A stretch of 64,000 bases of DNA, taken from assembly GCF_009883055.1 (NCBI RefSeq), contig NZ_WWVR01000034.1:1-64000 (forward strand), written 5' to 3'. Both the position numbers and the translations under genes were made by a program. This DNA is from Blautia sp. BIOML-A1 (GTDB lineage: Bacteria; Bacillota; Clostridia; Lachnospirales; Lachnospiraceae). Below the pieces are notes generated by a model. That model did no database searches. It saw only the letters and a list, made by a program, of their open reading frames with translations, and was not told the DNA's origin. How positions within the stretch are numbered: the stretch's first letter is position 1; every line of letters starts with the position of its first letter. Below, piece by piece: positions 17,900-26,180 of this stretch.

Positions 17900-17929
17900 T
17901 CCGGTCACAAATTTCTTCGTGACCGGAGT
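17899..17929 (-). terminator. Terminator hairpin of the sucrose operon, U-tract missing
   Basis: CTCCGGTCAC pairs with GTGACCGGAG around ten to eleven bases, just after the GH32 stop codon at 17933. On the minus strand no T-run follows; a mobile-element fragment begins instead. On the plus strand TTCTTTATTTTT follows, but no plus-strand gene precedes it. Confidence 0.55.
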
Positions 17930-17932
17930 TCT

Positions 17933-19240
17933 TTATTTTTCCAGAGTTTCTATTCTCATTTTTACATCTGTCTCTATTTCTTTGCCCAGATCATACACGG
18001 TATTGGAAATTACCGCTTCACCGTCATTTACAAAGACTTCAATCAGGTTCGGGTTTACATATACTTCAAGCTCAAATCCTTCTTTTAATTCAGGTGTTGT
18101 AAATTGTACTCTGTGATTCGTAAATTTTCTGTAGAGGCTGCTTCTGTCAGTACAAATCCTGCTGCCTTCTCTGTAAATAATGTATCCGCCAATGTTTACC
18201 TTTTCACCATCTTCCAGTGAAAATCTTACACGATATCCGCTTTCATCTGCTTCATACGGTGCGGAGATTTCTCTTGTATATGCTGCCTGAATATTCGGAT
18301 GGATACGAAAATAAATGTGATTCTCTTTCGCTTCTACAACTCTTGGAATACACATCATTCCCTGCCATTTCCCATCCACCGGCTCCGGCATGCGAAGCCA
18401 CGCAGTCAGGATTCTTCTTCCCTCCTCATCGAGGGTGCTCTGTGGTGCATAAAGATCCATTCCATAGTCCATAAGCTGGTACTCATCCGGAAGTTCCATC
18501 TGACATGTTTTCTCATCAAATTTCACCTGCATACAGACCGCCTGTGCATCATCTGCTTTTCCGTCTTTCAGAAATCCCATTGGTGAAAAGATTACTATCT
18601 GTTTTCCGTCCACTTCAAAGTAATCCGGGCATTCCCACATCCAGCCGAAATTCTCTTTGCTGACAGAATTTTTAAAATTCCACTTTTCTCCGTCATCGCT
18701 GGTAAAAAACAGAAGTCTTCCCTGTCTGTCACCTATCGTACTTCCAAGCATCATATACCATCTGTCGCCATTTTTCCAGACCTTCGGATCTCGGGTATGT
18801 CTCGCATCACCGGTTTTTGCATCATGGATGACCGGAAGAACTGTTTTCTTATCCCCAATGTTATCAAAATCAAATCCATTCTCAGAAGTGATCATCAGCT
18901 GTGCGGATACAAACTGCTCATCTACACAGTGATTGATATTCTCAGGATTTTCAACCAGATAATTTACTCCGGTAAAATACAGCTGCATCTTCCCATCATT
19001 TTCAACAGCTGTTCCAGAAAAACACCCACTTCTGTCATCTGTTTTACTTGGATACAGCGCTATTCCCTGATCTTCCCAGCTTACAAGATCTTTGCTGACA
19101 ACATGACCCCAGTGCATTCTTCCCCACTGCGGTGCATAAGGAAAGCACTGATAGAACAAATGATACAGACCTTTGAAATAAATAAAACCATTCGGGTCAT
19201 TCATCCAGCAGTCTTTTGGTTTTACATATATTTTCTGCAT
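17933..19240 (-). CDS. GH32 sucrose/fructan hydrolase (beta-fructofuranosidase)
   Basis: About 435 residues from the ATG at 19240; a GTG at 19246 would add two residues and has equally good spacing from AGGAAAG. The three GH32 motifs are present: WMNDPNG (nucleophile Asp), RDP in HTRDPKVW, and WECPD (acid/base Glu). No signal peptide is seen, so it hydrolyses imported sucrose or short fructo-oligosaccharides in the cytoplasm. Because uptake here is by an ABC system, the substrate is probably unphosphorylated sugar rather than sucrose 6-phosphate. Last gene of the msmEFGK-HPr-GH32 operon. Confidence 0.93.
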   Translation of the reverse strand: MQKIYVKPKDCWMNDPNGFIYFKGLYHLFYQCFPYAPQWGRMHWGHVVSKDLVSWEDQGIALYPSKTDDRSGCFSGTAVENDGKMQLYFTGVNYLVENPENINHCVDEQFVSAQLMITSENGFDFDNIGDKKTVLPVIHDAKTGDARHTRDPKVWKNGDRWYMMLGSTIGDRQGRLLFFTSDDGEKWNFKNSVSKENFGWMWECPDYFEVDGKQIVIFSPMGFLKDGKADDAQAVCMQVKFDEKTCQMELPDEYQLMDYGMDLYAPQSTLDEEGRRILTAWLRMPEPVDGKWQGMMCIPRVVEAKENHIYFRIHPNIQAAYTREISAPYEADESGYRVRFSLEDGEKVNIGGYIIYREGSRICTDRSSLYRKFTNHRVQFTTPELKEGFELEVYVNPNLIEVFVNDGEAVISNTVYDLGKEIETDVKMRIETLEK

Positions 19241-19256
19241 TATCACATTCTCTTTC

Positions 19257-19502
19257 CTATTCTTCAGTATATTTACGAATTATCTGCAGAGCTTTTTCTG
19301 CTTCGGCTCCCTGTGCATGAATTCTTACATTGACCGGTTTGGACAGATCTGTACTGAAAATTCCCATGATAGATTTTGCATCGATCACATATCTTCCAGA
19401 AACAATATCCACATCGCATTCCAGATGACTCACTTCATTCACAAAATTTTTGACTCTCTCAATCGTACCCAAAAATATCCTGATTTCTTCCATTACTGTC
19501 AC
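19257..19502 (-). CDS. HPr-like protein lacking the phosphorylatable histidine
   Basis: The 81-residue protein aligns with HPr from about residue 10 onward and keeps the regulatory-serine region KSIMG (Ser44, equivalent to Ser46) and the IHAQGAEAEKAL end. The active-site loop GLHARPA is replaced by GTIERVK, so there is no counterpart of His15 and the protein cannot carry PTS phosphate in the usual way. It could be a Crh-like partner of CcpA, phosphorylated only on serine, or a structural homologue with another role. It lies between msmK and GH32 in the sucrose operon, an operon without any PTS gene. Confidence 0.85.
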   Translation of the reverse strand: MTVMEEIRIFLGTIERVKNFVNEVSHLECDVDIVSGRYVIDAKSIMGIFSTDLSKPVNVRIHAQGAEAEKALQIIRKYTEE

Positions 19503-19504
19503 TC

Positions 19505-20599
19505 CTATAAATAATTTACCTCAGTTTCCTTATCAAAGAAATGAATTTTGGACGGCATAAATACAAACTCAATTTCATCTCCGACCTGGCTGATCTCATA
19601 CTTTGAAACTCTCGCAACTGCCTGGCAGCCTCCAAACTGGAAATACAGGTTATTTTCATTTCCCATAACTTCCGTATCTGTGATCACAGCTCTCATTTTA
19701 TTTTCTTTATATAATTCCAGATTCTGTGCATCCATCTTGAGATCCTCACCACGGATTCCAAGTGTCATTTCACCTTCTCTGCCGTTCAGTTTATTGATGA
19801 TAGCTTCCGGAAGTGTAAGTTTATTTCCGTCCTTAAATGTAACTTCCTTTCCTTTTACTGTCACGTCAAAGAAGTTCATCTGCGGAGATCCGATAAATCC
19901 AGCTACAAATTTATTTACCGGATGATCATAAAGCTCCATTGGTTTTCCAACCTGCTGGATCACGCCCTCTTTCATGATGACGATACGATCTGCCATTGTC
20001 ATTGCCTCAACCTGATCATGTGTAACATAAATTGTAGTTGCTCCCATCTCACGATGAAGTCTGCTGATCTCTGTTCTCATACTGACACGGAGTTTCGCAT
20101 CCAGGTTGGAAAGAGGCTCATCCATCAGGAATACTTTCTGATTTTTTACGATGGCACGACCAAGTGCAACCCTCTGTCTCTGTCCACCGGAAAGATTCTT
20201 CGGTTTTCTGTAACGAAATTCCTGCAGTCCCAGAATATCAATCGCCCAGTCTACTTTTTTCTTGATCTGATCTGCCGGCATTTTCATATTCTTCAGACCA
20301 TATCCGATATTTTTCTCTACTGTCATATGCGGGTACAGTGCGTAGTTCTGGAATACCATTGCAATACCTCGGTCTCTCGGAGCAGTTTCGTTTACTTTTT
20401 TTCCATCAATATACAGATCACCTTCTGTAATCTCCTCAAATCCGGCTACCATACGAAGTGTTGTTGATTTTCCACATCCAGATGGTCCGACAAATGCAAT
20501 AAATTCTTTTTCATTGATTTCCAGGTTGAAATCACTTACGGAGTTCTTATCTGCTCCTGCATATTTTTTTCCGATATGTTTAAATTCTATAAAACTCAT
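19505..20599 (-). CDS. msmK: Multi-sugar ABC transporter ATPase MsmK/UgpC
   Basis: The 364-residue ATPase has Walker A GPSGCGKST (about 37-45), the signature LSGGQRQR, Walker B VFLMDEPLSNLDAKLR and a C-terminal OB-type regulatory domain typical of MalK/MsmK. It powers CUT1 sugar importers. It sits in the sucrose operon six bases after the MsmG-type permease gene and two before the HPr-like gene. It is the only CUT1-type ATPase in the window, although three such importers are encoded, so it may serve the beta-glucoside and alpha-galactoside importers too, as MsmK does in streptococci. Confidence 0.95.
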   Translation of the reverse strand: MSFIEFKHIGKKYAGADKNSVSDFNLEINEKEFIAFVGPSGCGKSTTLRMVAGFEEITEGDLYIDGKKVNETAPRDRGIAMVFQNYALYPHMTVEKNIGYGLKNMKMPADQIKKKVDWAIDILGLQEFRYRKPKNLSGGQRQRVALGRAIVKNQKVFLMDEPLSNLDAKLRVSMRTEISRLHREMGATTIYVTHDQVEAMTMADRIVIMKEGVIQQVGKPMELYDHPVNKFVAGFIGSPQMNFFDVTVKGKEVTFKDGNKLTLPEAIINKLNGREGEMTLGIRGEDLKMDAQNLELYKENKMRAVITDTEVMGNENNLYFQFGGCQAVARVSKYEISQVGDEIEFVFMPSKIHFFDKETEVNYL

Positions 20600-20605
20600 A
20601 ATTCA

Positions 20606-21457
20606 TTAACCCTCCTTGGAACCGGTTGAAGTTACACCTTCTACAATCTGTTTTGAGAACAGTGCATAAATGATAATAACAGGAATTGTGATCAGGGTGA
20701 TCACTGCAAGTGTCTGACCCATTGTTGTATTGTCATTGGATGTGATTGAGTTCAGACCGATCTGTGCGGTCAGAAGATCACTGGATGTGAATACAAGTGA
20801 CGGCCAGAGATAATCATTCCATACTCCGAGGAATGTAAAAACACTTACTGTTGCAACAACTGTCTTTGACATCGGCAGCACCATTGTGAAGAAGTATTTT
20901 ACCGGGCTGCAGAAATCAAGCTGAGCTGCCTCGTAAACGTCATCCGGAAGGCTTACAAACACCTGACGGAAAAGGAAAATATTAAATGGATTCACAATCA
21001 TTGGAAGTACATATCCGATAACTGTATTCAGAAGACCTGCTTTTGCAATGATCAGAAAGTGAATCGTGATAACTGTTTCTGTTGGTACGATCAGAAGCAT
21101 CATAATAATCAGAAGCCACTGGTCACGAAATGGAAAATTAATCTTTGCCAGTGCATAACCGGCAAGCCCGTTGACGATCACGCCGAGTACGATCAAAAGT
21201 GCCGCATATCCTAAAGTATTAAGCATATAACGGAGGAAATTGGTGTCCGTAAGAATCGTAATATAGTTTTCAAAATAATTTCCGTTTAAAGCAGGCGGAA
21301 TAAATGCTGCCACAGAATTCATATCCGCTGTGATCGCTGCATCCGGTTTAAAAGAGTTTGCAAGCATCCAGATTACCGGAAACAGGAAGAATATGGAGAG
21401 CAGCAGAAGAAAAACTGCCAGAACCCAGTTAAATGTTTTTTGCTTTTTTGTTAACAT
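20606..21457 (-). CDS. msmG: Sugar ABC transporter permease MsmG-type
   Basis: The 283-residue membrane protein has six transmembrane segments and the EAA loop (YEAAQLDFCSPVKYFFTMVLP). Its start overlaps the end of the upstream permease gene by 29 bases, with GGAGGAG inside that gene, so translation is coupled. It forms the channel with the MsmF-type protein for import of sucrose or fructo-oligosaccharides, judged from the GH32 in the same operon. Confidence 0.92.
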   Translation of the reverse strand: MLTKKQKTFNWVLAVFLLLLSIFFLFPVIWMLANSFKPDAAITADMNSVAAFIPPALNGNYFENYITILTDTNFLRYMLNTLGYAALLIVLGVIVNGLAGYALAKINFPFRDQWLLIIMMLLIVPTETVITIHFLIIAKAGLLNTVIGYVLPMIVNPFNIFLFRQVFVSLPDDVYEAAQLDFCSPVKYFFTMVLPMSKTVVATVSVFTFLGVWNDYLWPSLVFTSSDLLTAQIGLNSITSNDNTTMGQTLAVITLITIPVIIIYALFSKQIVEGVTSTGSKEG

Positions 21458-22328
21458 GTTTTTTCTCCTCCTTTCCCTTAGTCAGTACATTCTGTATGAT
21501 AGTCAGTACAACAACAAAGACTGTAAAGACAATTGCCATGGTAGATGCAAGTCCCATCTCCCAGTTCATTGTACCAGTTTCATAAATATCATATACCAAA
21601 GTGTAGGTTGAATGGTCCGGACCACCGCCGGTCATTACCATCGGCTGTACTAACATACGAAATGCTCCGATTGTAACTGTGATAAATACGAAAACGCAAA
21701 GAGGTTTCAGTTCCGGAAGTGTGATGTCTTTAAATTTCTGCCATCCACTTGCATGATCCATCTCTGCTGCCTCATAAAGTGCCGGATTGATATTCTGAAG
21801 TCCGCCAAGGAAGATAATCATCTGATATCCGACACCCTGCCATACACTCATAACTGCGATGGACGGAAGTGCCTGCTTTGCACTGTGGATAAAAGGCTGT
21901 GCACTGATTCCAAGGTGTGCAAGCATTGTATTCAGGATTCCCTCAGGGCTGTAAATATCCATCCAGAGTGTGGATACAACCGCCAGAGACATGACAACAG
22001 GGATAAAAAATGCTACTTTAAAATATTTCTTGCAATGCGTAACTTTGTTGATTGCAAGTGCCAGAACAAGTGCTCCGATGCACTGGCAGGGAACGATGAT
22101 AATTACAAATTTTACCGTGTTAAAAAATGATTTTACAAATAATTCGTCTTTAAAAATATTTATGTAGTTTTCCAGGCCTACAAAATGTGTCATATCCGGA
22201 TTCAGTGCAAAGTAATCGGTAAAACTGAACACCAGTGTCAACACCATCGGCAGAAATAAAAACAGTATAAGAAGTACCAGTGCCGGGCCAAAGAAAGCCA
22301 TTCCTAAGATTGATTCTTTTTTCTTCAT
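21429..22328 (-). CDS. msmF: Sugar ABC transporter permease MsmF-type
   Basis: The 299-residue membrane protein has six transmembrane segments, the EAA loop (YEAAEMDHASGWQKFKDITLP) and a basic tail KGKEEKKHVNKKAKNI. It shares one base with the stop codon of the binding-protein gene upstream. Partner of MsmG and MsmE in the sucrose operon. Confidence 0.92.
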   Translation of the reverse strand: MKKKESILGMAFFGPALVLLILFLFLPMVLTLVFSFTDYFALNPDMTHFVGLENYINIFKDELFVKSFFNTVKFVIIIVPCQCIGALVLALAINKVTHCKKYFKVAFFIPVVMSLAVVSTLWMDIYSPEGILNTMLAHLGISAQPFIHSAKQALPSIAVMSVWQGVGYQMIIFLGGLQNINPALYEAAEMDHASGWQKFKDITLPELKPLCVFVFITVTIGAFRMLVQPMVMTGGGPDHSTYTLVYDIYETGTMNWEMGLASTMAIVFTVFVVVLTIIQNVLTKGKEEKKHVNKKAKNI

Positions 22329-23650
22329 TATTCTCTCGTATAACGTTCCAGTTTCGCGTTAATCCTTTCTACAGATTTATCCAGTTCTGTCTGTGCATCC
22401 TTGCCGCCAAGTCCGACACTTTCAAGTGCCTGCTGGAAGGATGTACTTACCTGTGGATATACAGGAGTTTTTGGTCTTGGGTGTCCGTATTTACTCAGCT
22501 GCTCGTACAGTGCTTTGTAATTTTCGTCTGTCTGGAATATATCGATCTGATCAAATGCCTTATATGTTGATGGGAGTGATTTTGCTTCATTCCAGATTCT
22601 GACACCACTTTCCACACCACTCATCCATTTGACCAACTCTGTTGCTCCTTCAATATTATCTGTCGCAGAAGAAGCCGCAAATGCCCAGGATCCTGTCGGT
22701 GTATATCTCTCACCATCCCAGTCATCACCAACCACATAAGGTGCAACTCCAAGATTTATATCCGGATAGTTCTCATATATGGTATTGACTTCCCATGCAC
22801 CATCAAATTTGAAGGCTGCTCTTCCGCTTTCAAAAAGCTTTTCGACCGGAGCTTCTGACATATATTTGTTCTCTACAATCTGATGGAAATAATTCATAAC
22901 CTCAACGTTTTTCTCTGAATTAAAATATCCATCTACAGTCATTCCATCATCACTTACCAGATTGCCGCCATTTGCCCAGATAAATGGTGCATAATAATAA
23001 ATACTTGCTTCACCTACCGGGAAAGTCATATCAATCGGATATCCCTTCTTCTCATCCATTATTGGCTTCAGTTTTGCCAGAATATCCATAAATTCCGTTC
23101 TTGTCCATGGATGGTCGGCATCCGGCACTTCAATCCCGGCCTCCTCAAGAATATCTTTATTGTAATAAAGGCCTACACTGGATTCCATGACTCCAAGTGC
23201 ATAGAGCTTGTCATCATAAGTTCCCTGCTCCAGAATGGATTCCAGATACTCGCCCCTCTCCTCCTCTGTCAGGTCTGCCAGAGGCTGGATGATACCGTTC
23301 TCTGCATATGCAGCAACATTCGGTCCGTCCAGTGTAAGAACATCCGGAAGGCCTCCTGAGAGCACCGATGAATTTACCTTATCCGAATAGCCGCCGCCGC
23401 TGTCATTTCTCGGAATAAATTCAATATCTGCAAAATATTTGCCATTATATTTCTCGTTAAAACTGTCTACAGATTCTCTGTACACCTGTCCTTCCGGAGT
23501 GTCTTCAATACTATGTACCCAGATTGAAAGATACTGCTCTCCTTCATCATAACCTGCCACATCGCCAGGCTTCACTTCTTTTTTCTGACATCCCGTCAGA
23601 CTGACTGCCATTGCCAGGCCGGCAAGAAGAATCAGTTTTGTTTTTTTCAT
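22328..23650 (-). CDS. msmE: Sugar ABC transporter binding lipoprotein MsmE-type
   Basis: The 440-residue family 1 binding protein has a lipoprotein signal (LAMAVSLTGC, lipidated Cys at about residue 21), so it is anchored outside the membrane. AGGAGG precedes the ATG. First gene of the operon, under a strong TTGACG/TATTAT promoter with a LacI-type operator directly after the -10 box. Substrate inferred as sucrose or fructo-oligosaccharide from GH32. Confidence 0.93.
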   Translation of the reverse strand: MKKTKLILLAGLAMAVSLTGCQKKEVKPGDVAGYDEGEQYLSIWVHSIEDTPEGQVYRESVDSFNEKYNGKYFADIEFIPRNDSGGGYSDKVNSSVLSGGLPDVLTLDGPNVAAYAENGIIQPLADLTEEERGEYLESILEQGTYDDKLYALGVMESSVGLYYNKDILEEAGIEVPDADHPWTRTEFMDILAKLKPIMDEKKGYPIDMTFPVGEASIYYYAPFIWANGGNLVSDDGMTVDGYFNSEKNVEVMNYFHQIVENKYMSEAPVEKLFESGRAAFKFDGAWEVNTIYENYPDINLGVAPYVVGDDWDGERYTPTGSWAFAASSATDNIEGATELVKWMSGVESGVRIWNEAKSLPSTYKAFDQIDIFQTDENYKALYEQLSKYGHPRPKTPVYPQVSTSFQQALESVGLGGKDAQTELDKSVERINAKLERYTRE

Positions 23651-23691
23651 GTTCTCCTCCTTTTCTATCTCTCCGTTCTTAGCAACCGGTA

Positions 23692-23707
23692 AAGTAACCG
23701 GTTACTT
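23692..23707. promoter_or_regulatory. LacI-type operator at the msmE promoter
   Basis: AAGTAACCGGTTACTT is a perfect 16-bp palindrome with the central CCGG usual for LacI-family operators. It lies just after the -10 box of the msmE promoter, where a bound repressor would block transcription. Similar sites lie near the lacI promoter. Confidence 0.85.
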
Positions 23708-23716
23708 CATAAGATA

Positions 23717-23745
23717 ATAATATCATACACTCATTTATTCGTCAA
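23717..23745 (-). promoter_or_regulatory. msmE operon promoter
   Basis: On the minus strand TTGACG (23740-23745) and TATTAT (23717-23722) with a 17-bp spacer. The operator follows ten bases downstream. Confidence 0.8.
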
Positions 23746-23805
23746 GTATCCTATTGTTTTTCATTAATTTTAACAATTTTTATATTTCCATTTTGTAGAA
23801 CTCGT

Positions 23806-23821
23806 GTGAAACCGGTTACTT
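23806..23821. promoter_or_regulatory. Second LacI-type operator, upstream of the regulator gene
   Basis: GTGAAACCGGTTACTT matches the perfect operator at 23692-23707 in 14 of 16 positions. About 114 bp separate the two centres, which would allow looping. A weaker half-site, GTTACTGGTTAT, follows at about 23832. Confidence 0.7.
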
Positions 23822-23845
23822 AACCACTTCTGTTACTGGTTATCC

Positions 23846-23874
23846 TTGTTCTGTTTTTCTTTTTCTGTTATACT
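23846..23874 (+). promoter_or_regulatory. Promoter of the LacI-family regulator
   Basis: TTGTTC (23846-23851) and TATACT (23869-23874) with a 17-bp spacer, about 41 bases before the start codon. Confidence 0.65.
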
Positions 23875-23915
23875 GATAACATCTATATTACAGACTTTAT
23901 CGAAAGGACACTAAT

Positions 23916-24938
23916 ATGGGCAAAAAAAATATAACCTTCAGCGATATTGCCAAATATACAGGTTTCTCCAAAACAACCATTTCCAGATATTTCAACAACC
24001 CAGATTATCTGACACTGGAAAATCAGCAGATTATCTCGGACGCACTTGATAAACTGAACTATCAGGAGAACAAAGTAGCCCGGATCCTGGCAAACGGCAA
24101 AACGGAATTTATCGGGATCGTCATCCCAAACCTCTATTTACATTACTATTCTGAAATGTTAAACCAGATACTGAAAACTTATGATACATATGGCTACAAA
24201 TTTCTTGTTTTTACCGGTGATGACCATGAAACAACTGAACGAAAATATATTCAAGAACTTCTGTCTTATAAGATAGAAGGAATGATTATTTTAAGTCATA
24301 CCATTCCTTCCAGAGAACTCGCTTCCTACAATCTTCCAATTGTGACGATCGAGCGTGAAGATCAGTTTGTAAGCAGTGTCAATACTGACAACTATATGGG
24401 TGCGGTGCAGGCAACCAGCCTTCTTGCCAAGACAGGAGCAGATGTCCTGATCCATATCAATGCCGAATTATCTCCACAGATTCCATCCTATGGCCGTATA
24501 AAAGGCTTCTCTGATATCTGCGAGGAATATCAGATTCCACATGAGCTTATTCTTACAGCTACCGGAAGCAGTTATGAGGCAAGCTCTCAGATTCTCAAAG
24601 ATTTGCTGGAAACAATTGATTCTAAATATCAGGGCAAAACAAAGGGAATTTTTCTTCCAAACGATACATTTGCCAACATAATGCTCAATCATCTGATTCA
24701 AAAGTATGGACAGTTTCCAGATGACTACAAGATCATAGGTTTTGATGATTCTCCTGTTTCCAGGGAAGCTATTGTTCCCATCAGTACTGTCGGACAGCAG
24801 ATTGACAGAATTGCCGCATCCGCTATGGAAATCCTGCATGAGCAGATTACAGAACGACATAAAAGAAAACCGGCTCTGTCTTCTGAGCCGGTTCACAAAA
24901 TTATTCCGCCGATTCTGATCAAGCGAGAAACGACATAA
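23916..24938 (+). CDS. LacI-family repressor of the sucrose operon
   Basis: The 340-residue protein has an N-terminal LacI helix-turn-helix and hinge (ITFSDIAKYTGFSKTTISRYFNNP) followed by a periplasmic-binding-like sensor domain. AAAGGA precedes the ATG. It is divergent from msmE, and CCGG-centred palindromes lie in the shared intergenic region. It should repress msmEFGK-HPr-GH32 until a sugar signal binds. Its last 70 bases contain a hairpin that serves as terminator for the convergent operon. Confidence 0.93.
   Translation: MGKKNITFSDIAKYTGFSKTTISRYFNNPDYLTLENQQIISDALDKLNYQENKVARILANGKTEFIGIVIPNLYLHYYSEMLNQILKTYDTYGYKFLVFTGDDHETTERKYIQELLSYKIEGMIILSHTIPSRELASYNLPIVTIEREDQFVSSVNTDNYMGAVQATSLLAKTGADVLIHINAELSPQIPSYGRIKGFSDICEEYQIPHELILTATGSSYEASSQILKDLLETIDSKYQGKTKGIFLPNDTFANIMLNHLIQKYGQFPDDYKIIGFDDSPVSREAIVPISTVGQQIDRIAASAMEILHEQITERHKRKPALSSEPVHKIIPPILIKRETT
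24868..24893 (-). terminator. Terminator of the convergent ABC operon, embedded in the lacI coding end
   Basis: On the minus strand AACCGGCT-loop-AGCCGGTT is followed by TTCTTTTA. It lies inside the 3' end of the LacI gene, only about 50 bases after the stop codon of the gene at 24944. Confidence 0.65.
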
Positions 24939-24943
24939 AACTA

Positions 24944-26179
24944 TTAGAAGATTCTTTCTTTCACACTTTCCAGATCCGAGGCTTCCGTCAGTTCTTTAAA
25001 TTTCTGCGGGTCCGTATCCGCATCGAACTGTCGGATCACCTCCATCAGGTCATCACAGCTGTACGCATTTTCATAAATTCCTGTCGCATAACCATACAGT
25101 TCAATATATTCTTCTTCTGATTTTGCAGTCCAGAGATCCTGGTACAGACGCACTGCCTCTCCATCCTCTTTTACTGCATCTGCACTTCCTGTGATGGCAT
25201 TATAGATCATCGCAAATGCAGGACCTGCCATGGAAGCATATTTGCCGCGTACATAGTCAATCGGTGCATTTCCAAAAGAGTCTTTTTCTTTGAAGATTTC
25301 AAAATTCTGCTCAGAAAAACTGTCGATCGCACCCACCATGATATTACTGTTCTGTTCTTTTTCTTTGGCTGAAATCTTATCAAGATATGTGGATACATGG
25401 AATGCACTCATAAGAGTGTTGCAGTTTCCAGAGGACAATACCGCTTCAAGATTCTTAAGACCGTTCCCGCCTTCTGTATATCCCGGACAGATCGTAACAT
25501 GTACCATTCCATCTTTATCTGTGAGTTCTGTGGTCTTATCTGTTTTTGAAAGTTCTTCTGCCGATTCCGGAAGTACAAGTCCTGCTTTTTCTTCCAGCGT
25601 GTTGAGCATTCCCCAGGTTCTGACCTGATGAAGACGATTTCCAACGGATGCACCACCAGACATGATCACAATATTTCCGGCACCTTTGTCCAGGAAAAAT
25701 TCCGTCATATCGCATCCGGCTTCATAAACCGCCTCAAGATCCGGTCCGACACTTCCCATATACCAGGGATTATCCCTGATCACTTCGTAGTTTTCATCAC
25801 TCACGCTGTTAGAGCCGAGTGCATAGTAGATTTCATCTTTTTCACAGGTTTTTATGACATCCTGAAGTCCATCCGCAAATCCGGCAAAAGAAATGATTCC
25901 CTCTGCTCCGTTTGCTTTCGCTTCATCAATAAAATCACACTCTGTCTGTGTATCTGCGATCTTTCCGGAAAAGATAAATTTCACCGGAAAACCTGCTTCA
26001 ATATAATCCCGGTAATAACTTGCAAACATTTCCATCTCTGCTGAATCCGGATCATACATTGCCACACCAATCGTATGAATTTCTCCTTCACTGTAGGTCT
26101 CTGCCGAAGCCCATGCCATCTCCTGTGTTCCATTCAGAAGTGCCGCACACAGTATCAGACTGAGTATTTTTTTCTTCAT
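24944..26179 (-). CDS. Exported type-1 periplasmic-binding-like protein at the end of the B12-linked ABC operon
   Basis: The 411-residue protein starts with a Sec signal (LSLILCAALLNGTQEMAWASA) and has the layout of a type 1 binding protein, with IGVAMYDPDSAEMEMF, GAEGIISFAG, VIMSGGASVGNRLHQVRTWGML and VGAIDSFSEQNFEIF. It differs in fold from the family 5 binding protein of the same operon. No lipobox is visible, although Cys11 lies in the signal. It starts one base after the downstream end of the second ATPase gene, GAGGAAG before ATG. What it binds is unknown; a second substrate, sensor or delivery role for the same importer is possible. Confidence 0.7.
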   Translation of the reverse strand: MKKKILSLILCAALLNGTQEMAWASAETYSEGEIHTIGVAMYDPDSAEMEMFASYYRDYIEAGFPVKFIFSGKIADTQTECDFIDEAKANGAEGIISFAGFADGLQDVIKTCEKDEIYYALGSNSVSDENYEVIRDNPWYMGSVGPDLEAVYEAGCDMTEFFLDKGAGNIVIMSGGASVGNRLHQVRTWGMLNTLEEKAGLVLPESAEELSKTDKTTELTDKDGMVHVTICPGYTEGGNGLKNLEAVLSSGNCNTLMSAFHVSTYLDKISAKEKEQNSNIMVGAIDSFSEQNFEIFKEKDSFGNAPIDYVRGKYASMAGPAFAMIYNAITGSADAVKEDGEAVRLYQDLWTAKSEEEYIELYGYATGIYENAYSCDDLMEVIRQFDADTDPQKFKELTEASDLESVKERIF

Positions 26180-26180
26180 A

